Below the pieces are notes generated by a model. The model saw nothing but the letters and a program-made list of their open reading frames with translations. It ran no database searches and was not told the origin of the DNA. Both the position numbers and the translations under genes were made by a program. A stretch of 64,000 nucleotides of DNA, taken from Nostoc sphaeroides (GTDB taxonomy: Bacteria > Cyanobacteriota > Cyanobacteriia > Cyanobacteriales > Nostocaceae). The stretch lies in assembly GCF_003443655.1 (NCBI RefSeq), contig NZ_CP031941.1, positions 2,723,501 through 2,787,500 on the forward strand. Direction: 5' to 3'. Below, piece after piece: positions 9,275-18,628 of the stretch (within the stretch, counting starts at the first letter, position 1; the number at the start of each line of letters is the position of its first letter).

Positions 9275-9364
9275 CTACAGTCCGTTACGTCCCCAAACTA
9301 CCATTGCAATTGACCAAGTGAACACAACTAACAGTGATACCCAACCTAGTGTCAAAATCTCCAT
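9275..9364 (-). CDS. petN: Cytochrome b6f complex subunit PetN
   Basis: The 29-residue protein [20 protein letters not shown] continues MVVWGRNGL. This is the highly conserved PetN (subunit VIII) single-helix protein of the cytochrome b6f complex in the thylakoid membrane. Length and sequence match the family throughout. It is followed by the small membrane gene at 9267 and probably shares its terminator at 9051-9079. Confidence 0.96.
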   Translation of the reverse strand: MEILTLGWVSLLVVFTWSIAMVVWGRNGL

Positions 9365-9644
9365 AGTCCCGCTTTTCAAATAATTACAAAAGGTTTCTAA
9401 TATTTATCATACAGGGATTGGGCAGGCTGAGATTTTTTTTATAAACTCCAGTTGCAAGTTTTGCGGGCGATGTCTACGACGGGCTATGCTTACTCAAACG
9501 ATACACCATTTTTTCTTGGTACGCTGGTACTTTAGGCATTAATAAAGACAAATGTAAAAAATTAGCGATCGCGCTTTCCTACTTGATAGTTTGGGAATAC
9601 TAGGTTTATGCGTATATATTTCCAATCCAGCAAACCCTAGTATC

Positions 9645-11585
9645 ATGCCGACATTTTTAAATTATCCTTTCCAGTCTAACGGTTTTGTTCCCCACGGACA
9701 TTGTTATCTCTGGAAAACTGGATTAGTTTGGCTCCACGTTATTTCTGATGCCACGATCGCTCTGGCCTATTATTCCATTCCCTTCCTACTGATTTACTTT
9801 ATTTCCAAGCGCAAAGACGTTCCTTTCAATGGAGTCTTTTTGTTATTTGGTGCTTTTATCATTGCCTGCGGTACTGGACACTTGATGGATATTTGGACGC
9901 TTTGGTATCCAGACTATTGGATTGCAGGTGCTTTAAAAGCTTTAACTGCCATTATTTCGATATATACGGCATTTGCGTTATTTTATCTCATCCCTCAAGC
10001 TCTCACACTACCTAGCCCAGCCCAGTTAGAAGTTATCAATCGAGCGCTTTCAACTGAAATTGTAGAGCGTAAGCGCATCGAGAAAGAACTACGCTTTGCA
10101 GAAGAAGTGGCTCAAAACTCCAGCCAAGCCAAGAGTGAATTTCTCGCCAACATGAGTCATGAGCTACGCACACCTCTTAACGGTATTCTGGGGTATACAC
10201 AAATTCTCCAACGCACAGAATCTTTAAGTGAGAAAGGACGCAAAGGAATTAGCATTATTTATCAATGTGGTTCTCATCTTTTAACCCTAATTAATGATGT
10301 CCTGGATCTCTCGAAAATAGAAGCCAGAAAACTAGAATTGTATCCTGTAGATTTCTACTTGCCTGCATTTATAGATAGCGTGACTGAAATTTGCCGCATC
10401 CGGGCAGAACAAAAGGTCATCGCATTTCACGTCGAACTCGATCCTGATTTGCCAACGGGCATTCATGCTGATGAAAAACGCTTGCGGCAAGTACTAATTA
10501 ACTTGCTTAGTAATGCGATCAAATTTACTAATCAAGGTAGTGTCACCTTCAAAGTTCAGGTCATTGGTAAAGAATCAAACGCCAATGGAAAAACTGACTA
10601 CAAAATTCGCTTTCAGGTAATAGATACCGGCACGGGTATAATCCCTGAACAAGCCGAGAAAATCTTTCAGCCCTTTGAGCAAGTGGGAAATCAGAAACGA
10701 CAATCTGAAGGTACAGGTTTGGGATTAGCAATTAGTCAAAAAATTGTTTTGTTGATGGGTAGTCAAATTCAGGTGCAAAGTACCTTAGGCAAAGGTAGCA
10801 CTTTTTGGTTTGAGGCAAAATTGCCAGAATCTAAAGACTGGGCAAAGGTTTCTAGAGTGGTTGAGCAGGGAACCATTATTGGTTATCAAGGAGAAAAGCG
10901 CACCATTTTGATTGCAGATGACAAATGGGAAAACCGATCAGTAATTGTAAATTTACTAGAGCCTGTTGGGTTTACTGTTGTAGAAGCTAGTCAGGGTGAG
11001 GAAGCATGGGAACAGGCTCTAGTCTACAAACCAGACATGATTATCACTGACCTAGTGATGCCTGTATTGAATGGATTTGAGTTTATCGAACGTTTGCGCC
11101 AGTCTGGGCCATTTAAAAAGATTGCTGTTATCGCTTCCTCAGCCAGCGTATTTGCAATCGACCAGCACAAGAGTATTGATGTAGGTGCAGATGCATTTTT
11201 ACCAAAGCCTGTAGAAGCTGAAACGCTGCTGGAAATACTACGACAATTTTTGCAACTGGAATGGATTTTTGACGTTAAGGTAGACGCAATCAAAAAAAAA
11301 CATACAGGTAGTTTGGCTCAACCAAATGATATGATTCCTCCTGCCAAAGAGGTTTTACAAGAGTTACTCGATCTGACACAAGACGGCGATATTCAAAAAA
11401 TCTTGGAACTGGCAGAGGAACTTGCTGCATCTGATGAGCAGTTAAGCGTTTTTGCCCAGCAACTCGTCCAGCTTGCTAGTAATTTCCAACTCAAACGTTT
11501 GGAAAGTTTTATTGTAAGTATTCAAGAGTCAGAAGGAATAAGACAACCTGCAAGCTTAAGCTTGAGTAAGTTAGTAAGTGAATAA
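9645..11585 (+). CDS. Ethylene-receptor-like hybrid histidine kinase
   Basis: The N-terminus holds three membrane helices matching the ethylene-binding domain of plant ETR1 and cyanobacterial Etr1 proteins. SDATIALAYYSIP keeps the Asp, Tyr, Ile and Pro of helix 1 (D35, Y42, I45, P46). GAFIIACGTGHLMDIW keeps the Cys and His that bind copper (C75, H79). Then come a coiled coil, the H-box NMSHELRTPLNG, a HATPase domain (DTGTGI, GTGLGLAIS), and a receiver domain with MIITDLVMPVLNGFEF and a conserved Lys in LPKPVEA. A tail of about 90 residues follows. The frame is open from TTG 9591; I prefer ATG 9645, though neither has a strong ribosome site. It probably senses ethylene or a related small ligand through Cu(I). 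No GAF domain separates sensor and kinase, unlike in plants. Confidence 0.88.
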   Translation: MPTFLNYPFQSNGFVPHGHCYLWKTGLVWLHVISDATIALAYYSIPFLLIYFISKRKDVPFNGVFLLFGAFIIACGTGHLMDIWTLWYPDYWIAGALKALTAIISIYTAFALFYLIPQALTLPSPAQLEVINRALSTEIVERKRIEKELRFAEEVAQNSSQAKSEFLANMSHELRTPLNGILGYTQILQRTESLSEKGRKGISIIYQCGSHLLTLINDVLDLSKIEARKLELYPVDFYLPAFIDSVTEICRIRAEQKVIAFHVELDPDLPTGIHADEKRLRQVLINLLSNAIKFTNQGSVTFKVQVIGKESNANGKTDYKIRFQVIDTGTGIIPEQAEKIFQPFEQVGNQKRQSEGTGLGLAISQKIVLLMGSQIQVQSTLGKGSTFWFEAKLPESKDWAKVSRVVEQGTIIGYQGEKRTILIADDKWENRSVIVNLLEPVGFTVVEASQGEEAWEQALVYKPDMIITDLVMPVLNGFEFIERLRQSGPFKKIAVIASSASVFAIDQHKSIDVGADAFLPKPVEAETLLEILRQFLQLEWIFDVKVDAIKKKHTGSLAQPNDMIPPAKEVLQELLDLTQDGDIQKILELAEELAASDEQLSVFAQQLVQLASNFQLKRLESFIVSIQESEGIRQPASLSLSKLVSE

Positions 11586-11707
11586 CTATCTAATTCTATT
11601 CTGTTAGCGATAGTGGGGCGTTTAGCCCATTCTGACTATTATTCCTGAATTATTTTATTCAAGAATATATCAATTAATTTGAGTTCAATTTTAATTTAAA
11701 ATTCATC

Positions 11708-12970
11708 ATGGGTAAAACTACAAATAACGGATTTATTTTGATTGTGGATGATAATCCGACAAATTTATCTGTCCTGTGTGAAGCGCTCAATAGTGAGGGT
11801 TTTCGTTTCCGTGTTGCAGTCGATGGAGAAAGTGCGATCGCTCTAGCTGAACGCAATCAACCAGAGTTGATTTTACTGGATGTCCAAATGCCCGGTATTG
11901 ACGGTTTTGAAACTTGTCGCCGTCTCAAAGCCAATCCTGTTACCCAAAACATTCCGATTATTTTCACCACTGCCTTAGCAGATACGGAAAGCAAAACGAA
12001 GGGATTTTCCCTTGGTGCAGTAGATTATATCCCTAAACCGTTTGCACAAGAGGAAGTCATTGCTAGAGTGCGGGTACATTTACAACTCAAACAATTGACT
12101 GAATCTTTGGAACAACAAGTTAGCGATCGCACCAAGGCTTTGCAACAAGCTCAAGTCCAACTAGTGCAGCAAGAAAAACTATCAACACTCGGAGAATTAA
12201 TTGCTGGTATTGGCCATGAAATCAATAACCCCATCAACTTTATTTCTAGCAATATTCCACCCTTAGAAGAATACATTGCAGGAGTGTCCAAGTTGCTTAT
12301 ACTGTATGAACAAGAGTATCCAAACCCAACAGCCAAAATCACCACTGCTATTAAGGACTTGGATCTGAATTTCGTTCTCGAAGATATGGTAAAAATTGTG
12401 AACTCACTCGAAGTAGGAAGTGAACGAATTCAAAACCTTTCTAATTCACTCCGCAACTTCTCTCGCTCGGATAGTGATACCAAAATATCTGCTGATTTGC
12501 ACCAAGGTTTAGATAGTACACTAATGATTTTGCAACACCGCCTCAAGGCTAATGGCGAACGTCCAGCCATTGAAATTATTAAAAGTTATGGAATATTACC
12601 AGAGGTAAACTGCTATCTAGGGCAGATGAATCAAGTATTTATGAACATTCTGGCAAATGCAATTGATGCCCTTGATGAAGCTATAATGCATGGCAAAATA
12701 AGTAATTTAATTCCTCAGATTAAAATTGCTACACAAATAGATTCTGAAAAATTGGTTGTAATTCGGATTGCTGACAATGGAATTGGTATTCCTGAACGGC
12801 TTAAAAAACAATTGTTTGAGCCGTTGTTTACCACAAAAACAGTTGGTAAAGGCACTGGACTTGGCTTGTCGATCGCATATCAAATAGTTGTAGAGAAACA
12901 CAAAGGTGTATTAGATGTGACCTCTCAACCAGGTGTGGGAACCGAGTTTATCATCAAAATTCCTACATGA
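11708..12970 (+). CDS. Response-regulator histidine kinase (receiver plus kinase)
   Basis: The 420-residue protein begins with a receiver domain (ILIVDDNPTNL, phosphoacceptor in LILLDVQMPGIDGFE, conserved Lys in IPKPFAQEE). A coiled coil follows, then a histidine kinase core with H-box [18 protein letters not shown] and ATP-binding boxes DNGIGIPE and [11 protein letters not shown]. It has no membrane segment. Lying 122 bases after the ethylene-receptor-like kinase and in the same orientation, it is a plausible phosphorelay partner, though its kinase core most resembles that of the GAF kinase at 6390. Confidence 0.9.
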   Translation: MGKTTNNGFILIVDDNPTNLSVLCEALNSEGFRFRVAVDGESAIALAERNQPELILLDVQMPGIDGFETCRRLKANPVTQNIPIIFTTALADTESKTKGFSLGAVDYIPKPFAQEEVIARVRVHLQLKQLTESLEQQVSDRTKALQQAQVQLVQQEKLSTLGELIAGIGHEINNPINFISSNIPPLEEYIAGVSKLLILYEQEYPNPTAKITTAIKDLDLNFVLEDMVKIVNSLEVGSERIQNLSNSLRNFSRSDSDTKISADLHQGLDSTLMILQHRLKANGERPAIEIIKSYGILPEVNCYLGQMNQVFMNILANAIDALDEAIMHGKISNLIPQIKIATQIDSEKLVVIRIADNGIGIPERLKKQLFEPLFTTKTVGKGTGLGLSIAYQIVVEKHKGVLDVTSQPGVGTEFIIKIPT

Positions 12971-13047
12971 GAGCAGGATTTAATTAATTACAAAGCTGCT
13001 CTAGCATTTATCATACTGAAGAGTAAGGAAAATCCCAATAATATAGA

Positions 13048-13506
13048 GTGAACGCAATAGATCCCCAACTGATGGCAGAACGCATAGAATCCCTGAAGGC
13101 TGGAATAATTGGGGGTTTATCTGTGTGTTTTGCTTTTGCTCTTTCTATTCTGTTGAATACTTTCGTACTGGCAAAGTATTTTCAGATACTCGCATGTCTG
13201 CAAAATGATCTTGACTGGCACTTGTGGGAGAGTGGTGCGATCGCAACTTTTACTGGTTTCCTATTTGGTGTCACCTACCGCTATATCATCCGCTCAGATC
13301 AAAATCCCCAACTCAAAGCCGGTGGTGTGCTGGCCTTTGGCTTAGTGCGGGGATTAACTCAGATAGAACTTGGCTGGAATTCTCGTAGCACAATTTGGCC
13401 TTTTTTGGTGTTGGCGGGAGAAAGTGTGTTCTGGTTTGGGTTAGGTGCGATCGCTCTTAATGTCGCTATTCAACTTCGTTGGGTTAAACCTTTTTCATCA
13501 ATCTAA
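13048..13506 (+). CDS. Small multi-span membrane protein, unknown function
   Basis: A 152-residue protein with about four hydrophobic segments (IIGGLSVCFAFALSILLNTFVLA, ATFTGFLFGVTYRY, GGVLAFGLVRG, WPFLVLAGESVFWFGLGAIALNVAI). It resembles uncharacterised cyanobacterial and plastid-lineage membrane proteins, but I cannot name a function. The start may be GTG 13048 or ATG 13072; neither has a clear ribosome site. Confidence 0.75.
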   Translation: MNAIDPQLMAERIESLKAGIIGGLSVCFAFALSILLNTFVLAKYFQILACLQNDLDWHLWESGAIATFTGFLFGVTYRYIIRSDQNPQLKAGGVLAFGLVRGLTQIELGWNSRSTIWPFLVLAGESVFWFGLGAIALNVAIQLRWVKPFSSI

Positions 13507-13553
13507 ATTCCCTATATCGCTAAAAAAAGTATAATTTATTACTAGTATTTAAT

Positions 13554-14117
13554 ATGGAAATTAAAATATCCCACTATTATCTGATAGTCGATCTGGAGGC
13601 TACATGCTCTGACAGTGGGATTATTCCCCGCCATGAAATGGAAATTATTGAAATTGGTGCAGTGATGCTCAATCGAACAACCTGGGAAATTGATTCCGAG
13701 TTTCAGCAATTCATTCAACCTGTGAGACATCCGCAACTGACAGGTTTTTGCACCGAATTGACTAGTATTCAGCAGCAAGATGTTGACGAAGCGCCAAAAT
13801 TTCTAGAGGCAATTTCTCGCTTCCAAGAATGGATTTATTCATTTCCCAATCATATTTTTTGTTCTTGGGGCAATTACGATAAAAAGCAATTTATTCAAGA
13901 TTGCGCGTTTCATAATTTCCCTTATCCTTTTAGTTCCGAACACATCAATATCAAAGAGGAATTTTCAGAATATCTTGGTGTGTCTAAAAAATTTGGCATG
14001 GCACAGGCTCTCAATCAGTTGGGGATAGAATTAAAAGGTACACACCATCGTGGTATTGATGATGCCCGCAACATTGCATCTATCTACAGACAGATTAAAA
14101 AATGCTACTCAATTTAA
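13554..14117 (+). CDS. DnaQ/ERI-like 3'-5' exonuclease
   Basis: This is a DEDDh-type exonuclease. The first motif YLIVDLEATCSD supplies D13 and E15, a second Asp lies in ICSWGNYDKKQF-like context (WGNYD), and the last motif HHRGIDDARNIASI gives the His and Asp. The 187-residue length and the motif spacing resemble the KapD/ERI1-like group, which trims RNA or single-stranded DNA ends. It overlaps the convergent gene ending at 14109 by 9 bases. Confidence 0.88.
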   Translation: MEIKISHYYLIVDLEATCSDSGIIPRHEMEIIEIGAVMLNRTTWEIDSEFQQFIQPVRHPQLTGFCTELTSIQQQDVDEAPKFLEAISRFQEWIYSFPNHIFCSWGNYDKKQFIQDCAFHNFPYPFSSEHINIKEEFSEYLGVSKKFGMAQALNQLGIELKGTHHRGIDDARNIASIYRQIKKCYSI

Positions 14118-15185
14118 AGGGACATAAATATCTTGAGAATTAGGATTAAGATAAGGACGCTCCAAGTCGATTGTATGGCGTGCAAAGTGTTCGTCAATTG
14201 TCCTCATCCGTTCTTCCACCGCATTTTTACCTTTTTGCCAAGCTTCAAATAAAGCATTAGCGACAATTTGGCAACGGTTCATTCCAAAAGTTTCTTGTGC
14301 TGCAAATTTTTGGGTTGGTTCTTCGGCTAAACCTAACCCTGGTGCTAAAAATTTTGTAAACAAGGGAATTTCCGGCTGGAAATAGGATTGATTTTCTAAA
14401 TAAACAGCCTGAAGGATTGTGCGAATTGCTGGATAGTCGGGGAGTTCAAAGTAAAGTAGCCCCGAATCATAGCGTCCATATCCACAGGGATTGTGAAGAA
14501 CCTGAAAGCTAAAGGGAATCGAGGCTGCATTCAATTGCAGTGTCAGACTTTCCATGAGAGCGATCGCACCAGATGGCGTAAAGTTAAAGTAAATTCGCCC
14601 TGCTCCCAAATCAGCATCGGGGTTACTTTGCCGTTCCTGTCCCACATTACTAACTGCCAAGTAACAGCCATTTTGTAGTCGATTTTTGGGCATCCAGATT
14701 GCTACCATGTCACCCACTTTGGTAGATTTATTGCTGGATTTTAGATGGCAGTCTGGCTCAACATAAAGTGTTAAACCGCCTTTAGTCACCGCCATAGTAC
14801 CATCAGGTTCTTTACGCAACACCTGCCATCGGGGGTCAAAGTAACCTATGCCGTGATTACTAGCGTGTAATTGCTCGTAAAAGTCCCAATCAATTTCCAA
14901 AATGGAATTATCTACTAAATTCTGCTTTGGCGGATCAGTATTGACTGCTAAAGTACTTTGTAGAGAGCCATTGTAATAGATCCCATAAAGAAAGTTTCGC
15001 AGCAATAGAGTGAGATATTTATGTTGTAAATCTACAGAATTGTGCTGAAATCTGTCGGCTATTTTAGTCGGCAGAGCAAAGGGTTGATAATTGGGATGAT
15101 AAATACAAAACTTTGACTCAATCTGAATATTCTTAGCAATGTCGAATAGAGAATTTAGCGGTTGATTGATAGAGTAATTTAGCAT
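14109..15185 (-). CDS. HopA1-family protein, putative RiPP phospho-Ser/Thr lyase component
   Basis: The 358-residue protein resembles the T3SS effector HopA1 family as found in cyanobacteria (LLRNFLYGIYYNGSL near the start, GAGRIYFNFTPSGAIALMESLT in the middle, PYLNPNSQDIY at the end). In class V lanthipeptide and thioamitide clusters, HopA1-like proteins act with a phosphotransferase: the kinase phosphorylates Ser/Thr of a precursor peptide and the HopA1-like partner eliminates the phosphate. The neighbour 65 bases upstream is exactly such a phosphotransferase. The family call is moderately secure; the lyase role is inferred from the pairing. Confidence 0.75.
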   Translation of the reverse strand: MLNYSINQPLNSLFDIAKNIQIESKFCIYHPNYQPFALPTKIADRFQHNSVDLQHKYLTLLLRNFLYGIYYNGSLQSTLAVNTDPPKQNLVDNSILEIDWDFYEQLHASNHGIGYFDPRWQVLRKEPDGTMAVTKGGLTLYVEPDCHLKSSNKSTKVGDMVAIWMPKNRLQNGCYLAVSNVGQERQSNPDADLGAGRIYFNFTPSGAIALMESLTLQLNAASIPFSFQVLHNPCGYGRYDSGLLYFELPDYPAIRTILQAVYLENQSYFQPEIPLFTKFLAPGLGLAEEPTQKFAAQETFGMNRCQIVANALFEAWQKGKNAVEERMRTIDEHFARHTIDLERPYLNPNSQDIYVPLN

Positions 15186-15250
15186 TAATCCATGATGTTT
15201 TAACTATTCTGACTACTGAATTCTTCTTTAAATTGTTCTGCTCCCTGCCA

Positions 15251-16492
15251 TTAACAACCGCGAAGCCGAGTTTTTTCGTAATAAAGACGAAGTAACTGTG
15301 GCTCTTTTACAGGTTGAGGAAGTTTATGAACTTTTCCCACAGGATTAAGAATTTCTGACTCTGAAATCCCAAAAATTGTCAATACAGCTTGCTGCGGCAT
15401 AGTGAGTAAACTTTTAGCCACTTGGAGCATACAGATGTCAGAATTATTAAAGGATTTTCGGCAGGTAATCATATCCTGAATTTGATGAATCAGTGCTAGC
15501 CCCGCAAACTGCATCACTCGCATAATAAAGTCACTGCGGTATTCTAAAATCATCGGGAAAGCATTTAGATAAGCCCTAATTAGGGCAATAATTGAAGGTT
15601 GTAAACTCTCCAACGGTGTCAATGCCAGATGTAGAGATTCTTCTAACTCAATGGTGGGATCTACTACGAGACTCTTGAGCCAAATTCCTAAATAGCTTGC
15701 TAGTAAAGTACCTAAATCAAAAGCTGGATCTCCCCAAGAACAAGCATCCCAATTAATTAGTCTTACTAGGCAATTGTCTAGTTTCTCCCATCTGGAATGA
15801 ACCAAAATGTTGTTCAATTTCAGGTCGTTGTGAGTCAAGCAGCAAGGATTCCAGTCGTATGCCAAATCTGCGATCGCAGATTCTAAACTCTCAGACTGCT
15901 GGTATAGTAGATAAAATTTCAGCGCATCCGTGGGAACCGTCCCAAAAATCTCCGGCCCAATCGACTCTACCCCTTGCGCCGGATTGTAAAAGCCATAGCG
16001 AAACTCTCCTTGGGGAGCAGTTGCCATAAAATCCTTATATTCTCGGCGGTTATAAGTTGCGCGATGGAGTCCCGCTAAAGTAGTGCCGATCGCAGTGGCA
16101 ATTTCTTGTGGAAAAATATCATTGTTGTGGTAGAATGTCGCCAGATCCAGATAATCACCTAAGTAGTTGCGGACGAGGATAGAATTTTCTTCGTCAAAAT
16201 GGACTACCAATGGTGCGATCGCGGAAATATTGCCGAGAACTGGAAACTGCTGGAGCAACTGATGAAATAGCCACTCCTGAAACAATTCATGAGGCGCGGC
16301 GTCTTTGTTGTTAACGTTACGTTCTTGTTTAATGAGCAGTTGACGATTATCTGCTAGAGTCACTAGTAACTCGAAATTGTTCTTACTACTTCCTGGCAAC
16401 TCAGATTTATCTGATGCGTCATCTTCTGAGCTACACAGCCCCGCTTCTTGCAGATACTGGATAACGTTATGAGAAGACAGTGATAATACCAT
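15251..16492 (-). CDS. Aminoglycoside-phosphotransferase-fold kinase paired with a HopA1-like protein
   Basis: The 413-residue protein has the APH/choline-kinase fold signatures: a putative ATP-binding Lys in QLLIKQE (K55), the Brenner motif LTHNDLKLNNILV (catalytic D223, N228) and the metal-binding D249 in LINWDACSWGDPAFDLG. A drug-resistance role is unlikely in this context. Together with the downstream HopA1-like gene it matches the kinase-lyase dehydration pair of class V lanthipeptide and thioamitide pathways. It has no recognisable precursor-peptide gene beside it, so the substrate is unknown. Confidence 0.8.
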   Translation of the reverse strand: MVLSLSSHNVIQYLQEAGLCSSEDDASDKSELPGSSKNNFELLVTLADNRQLLIKQERNVNNKDAAPHELFQEWLFHQLLQQFPVLGNISAIAPLVVHFDEENSILVRNYLGDYLDLATFYHNNDIFPQEIATAIGTTLAGLHRATYNRREYKDFMATAPQGEFRYGFYNPAQGVESIGPEIFGTVPTDALKFYLLYQQSESLESAIADLAYDWNPCCLTHNDLKLNNILVHSRWEKLDNCLVRLINWDACSWGDPAFDLGTLLASYLGIWLKSLVVDPTIELEESLHLALTPLESLQPSIIALIRAYLNAFPMILEYRSDFIMRVMQFAGLALIHQIQDMITCRKSFNNSDICMLQVAKSLLTMPQQAVLTIFGISESEILNPVGKVHKLPQPVKEPQLLRLYYEKTRLRGC

Positions 16493-17199
16493 GTATTATT
16501 TCCTACTTCATTAAATTACTTAAACTTGTACTTAGCAGTTGTCGGTAGATAGTGAATAACAATAGAGATTTGTACAATCTACTAATATCCCATATTTGGG
16601 AGAAAAACCTGCCAAAATGGCACCAAGTCTTTTACAATTGCTTTAGAATCCTCTCCTAGATACCGTGGCATCTTTACACTTGATCAGCATAGTTACTTAG
16701 ATACATCTAGAGCAAGTTTTGTGGTATGGCCTTTTGATAAGAGGCAGGGGGCAGATGTTGTTTGATGTTCAGTAGTCATCCTGAAAGCAGCGAAGAATTT
16801 CAGTAATCCTTCGTGGTAGGGAGCATGGCATTCAACGCTATTATTTTTATTTATCACCCCAAAGCAAAATAAACCGGAATTTTTAAGCAATTAGTAATTA
16901 TTTTTTTCTTTAATTTTCAGAACTGATGTCTGGAAACCTTGTTATTACGTCATTTGTCTTACTTACGTATTGTAAATGGCTATAGGCGATCGCAGATAAC
17001 GGCTACATGAGTGCATCTTATGGAAGTGTACTTTTGTCAAGGGTGATAAGACCTCTAAGAAAGGTTTTACTATGTAAAACCGTCCCTCTCCGAGTCGGAG
17101 AGGGAAAGAAAGCAATATCTATGATTTGAATCAGGCTGATAATGAAGTTTGGTAGGCATATTGTCTACCAAAGTAAATCCAACTAAGGGTTTTGTAATT
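16493..17199. other. Intergenic region upstream of the kinase/HopA1 pair
   Basis: I searched this stretch for a precursor peptide. The minus strand has a 29-codon frame (about 16671 down to 16582, MPRYLGEDSKAIVKDL...) with no leader-core pattern. Another 65-codon frame at 16693-16890 appears to read through a dispersed repeat (TCATCCTGAAAGCAGCGAAG, 16777-16796). No convincing precursor was found. One HIP1 site lies near 16987. Confidence 0.5.
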
Positions 17200-17493
17200 T
17201 CAATCAGCAGAATTAGCTAAAACAGCACTTAGTTGATATTGTGAAATCGGTTGTTTTGTAATCAAAGCATAAATAACATCTGGGTCTAAGTCGGCTCCCG
17301 ATTCCCATTGAATTGTTCCGTATTCAGGGTTGACGCACACTGTAGCAAAGTATTCTTTATCTTGCAGAGGCGCAAATACACCTGTAAATTTAACGATTTT
17401 ACTAATATCAATTACTCCTTCAACGTCATCTTCAAAACGGATGTGAAGCTGATAGTTTTCTCTTGGTTCAACTGCAATGATATCTTTGAGCAT
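17200..17493 (-). CDS. DUF2442-family protein
   Basis: The 97-residue protein LKDIIAVEPRENYQLHIRFEDDVEGVIDISKIVKFTGVFAPLQDKEYFATVCVNPEYGTIQWESGADLDPDVIY fits DUF2442: a beta-rich small domain with a near-invariant GTIxWxxGADLDPDVLY motif. It follows a DUF4160 gene by 3 bases. The two families are often adjacent and have been proposed as a toxin-antitoxin-like pair. Function unproven. Confidence 0.87.
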   Translation of the reverse strand: MLKDIIAVEPRENYQLHIRFEDDVEGVIDISKIVKFTGVFAPLQDKEYFATVCVNPEYGTIQWESGADLDPDVIYALITKQPISQYQLSAVLANSAD

Positions 17494-17496
17494 GAT

Positions 17497-17757
17497 TTAC
17501 TCTAATGGGGAGATTTTCTGTAAGGTTTGATTGTCTCTAGCGAGTTCCCAGTTTTCCATCAGTTCACCTTGATGCAAAGTTGCCCATTCTGTTACCAGTT
17601 TAAAGAGTCTGGCAGTCAGTTCTCCTTCTAAAATTTCTAAGGTTTGGATGCTGACTATGGCTTTTTGTTTATTGTAGCGAACGTGAAAGTGTGGCGGTGG
17701 ATGGTCGTTATAGTACATCGTGATGATAATTCCAAAAAAGCGGCTAATTTCTGGCAT
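17497..17757 (-). CDS. DUF4160-family protein
   Basis: Starting at ATG 17757, the 86-residue protein reads MPEISRFFGIIITMYYNDHP then PPHFHVRY, the invariant DUF4160 core, and ends with LxxxWELARDNQ. It starts 4 bases after the stop of the WYL-type regulator and precedes the DUF2442 gene, forming one minus-strand operon. Whether the pair is linked to CRISPR function or simply hitch-hikes is unknown. Confidence 0.87.
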   Translation of the reverse strand: MPEISRFFGIIITMYYNDHPPPHFHVRYNKQKAIVSIQTLEILEGELTARLFKLVTEWATLHQGELMENWELARDNQTLQKISPLE

Positions 17758-17761
17758 TCTT

Positions 17762-18628
17762 TCATTCCCTGGTTTCGATGTCGTATAAATTGCAGAGGGT
17801 GAGGAGTTTTTGTTTGAGGCGATCGCGCACATTCTCTGGTAATATCACTACACAATCTGGCGCATATTGCATCACTTCGCGGCTAAACCAAAATGTACTA
17901 GATACTCGCCTAACAACTCGCCGAACTCGTGGTTTATCTGGTAGCCATTCATTAATATTGTCTTCTTGTTTACCTTGATAGGCAAAAGCCAAACCAGCAA
18001 ATAGATGCATTTCCACTTCTATCTCAGCCAAATTGGTATGCCACTCACCAGAAATTGGCATAATAGCAGCTTCTGTAATCCTGTCTAATCGTAAACTCCA
18101 GTTGTGAACCAGTTCTGGGACATCAAAATTTCCTTCTGTCTCTTCGCACCAGCAATCAAGATATACCCGCTTTTCGTGGGGTGTAATTTTGGCATAGCGA
18201 ACGGTAAAATTAAACACACGCTCTGCTGCATCTTGATAGGAAAGCTGAAAAGGTTGTTCGCGCAAGATGTAACGGTCTATTTCTAAGCGCCAAGGTGGGG
18301 GCAAATTCTCTAAGAAACGTTCGATTTCGCCTCGCAACGGTAATGATAATTCGCTGCGTTCGAGAAGTAAGTTTGCAATGATTTGGGCTTGTTCAATTTG
18401 CCCGATGTCTGTCAACGCATTGATACATCTATGTAATGCCCTGATGCGTGGTTCTTTCCAATCGTTATTGTTACCGATGAGTAACTTACGTTGAGCGATC
18501 GCTTCTATCAGTTTAGAGATATTTGGGCGATCGCCCCACATCATACCGAATTCTAAAGCGATCGCTTCTAGCTCGGCTTTATCATATTCTGATATCGACA
18601 GTGTAATAGATTGACCTTTTCGACTCAT
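17762..18628 (-). CDS. WYL-type transcriptional regulator of the type I-D CRISPR locus
   Basis: The frame is open from 18703, but ATG 18628 gives the sensible N-terminus MSRKGQSITLSISEYDKAELEAIALEFG. The 288-residue protein has a ribbon/helical N-terminal DNA-binding part and a C-terminal domain (VFNFTVRYAKITPHEKRVYLDCWCEE, then RVVRRVSSTFWFSREVMQYAPDCVVILPENVRDRLKQ) resembling the WYL-type ligand-binding regulators beside subtype I-D loci. In Synechocystis 6803 such a regulator represses the I-D cas operon. It is divergent from cas3', with repeated TGTCCG motifs between them. Confidence 0.8.
   Translation of the reverse strand: MSRKGQSITLSISEYDKAELEAIALEFGMMWGDRPNISKLIEAIAQRKLLIGNNNDWKEPRIRALHRCINALTDIGQIEQAQIIANLLLERSELSLPLRGEIERFLENLPPPWRLEIDRYILREQPFQLSYQDAAERVFNFTVRYAKITPHEKRVYLDCWCEETEGNFDVPELVHNWSLRLDRITEAAIMPISGEWHTNLAEIEVEMHLFAGLAFAYQGKQEDNINEWLPDKPRVRRVVRRVSSTFWFSREVMQYAPDCVVILPENVRDRLKQKLLTLCNLYDIETRE

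Noticed and set aside
15251-16492. Aminoglycoside resistance gene
   Set aside because: The fold is APH-like, but the tight pairing with a HopA1-like gene and chromosomal cyanobacterial context argue for a peptide-modifying kinase.
16693-16890. 65-codon frame upstream of the kinase/HopA1 pair as a RiPP precursor
   Set aside because: It reads through a dispersed repeat phrase (TCATCCTGAAAGCAGCGAAG) found in many Nostoc intergenic regions and has no leader/core pattern or ribosome site.
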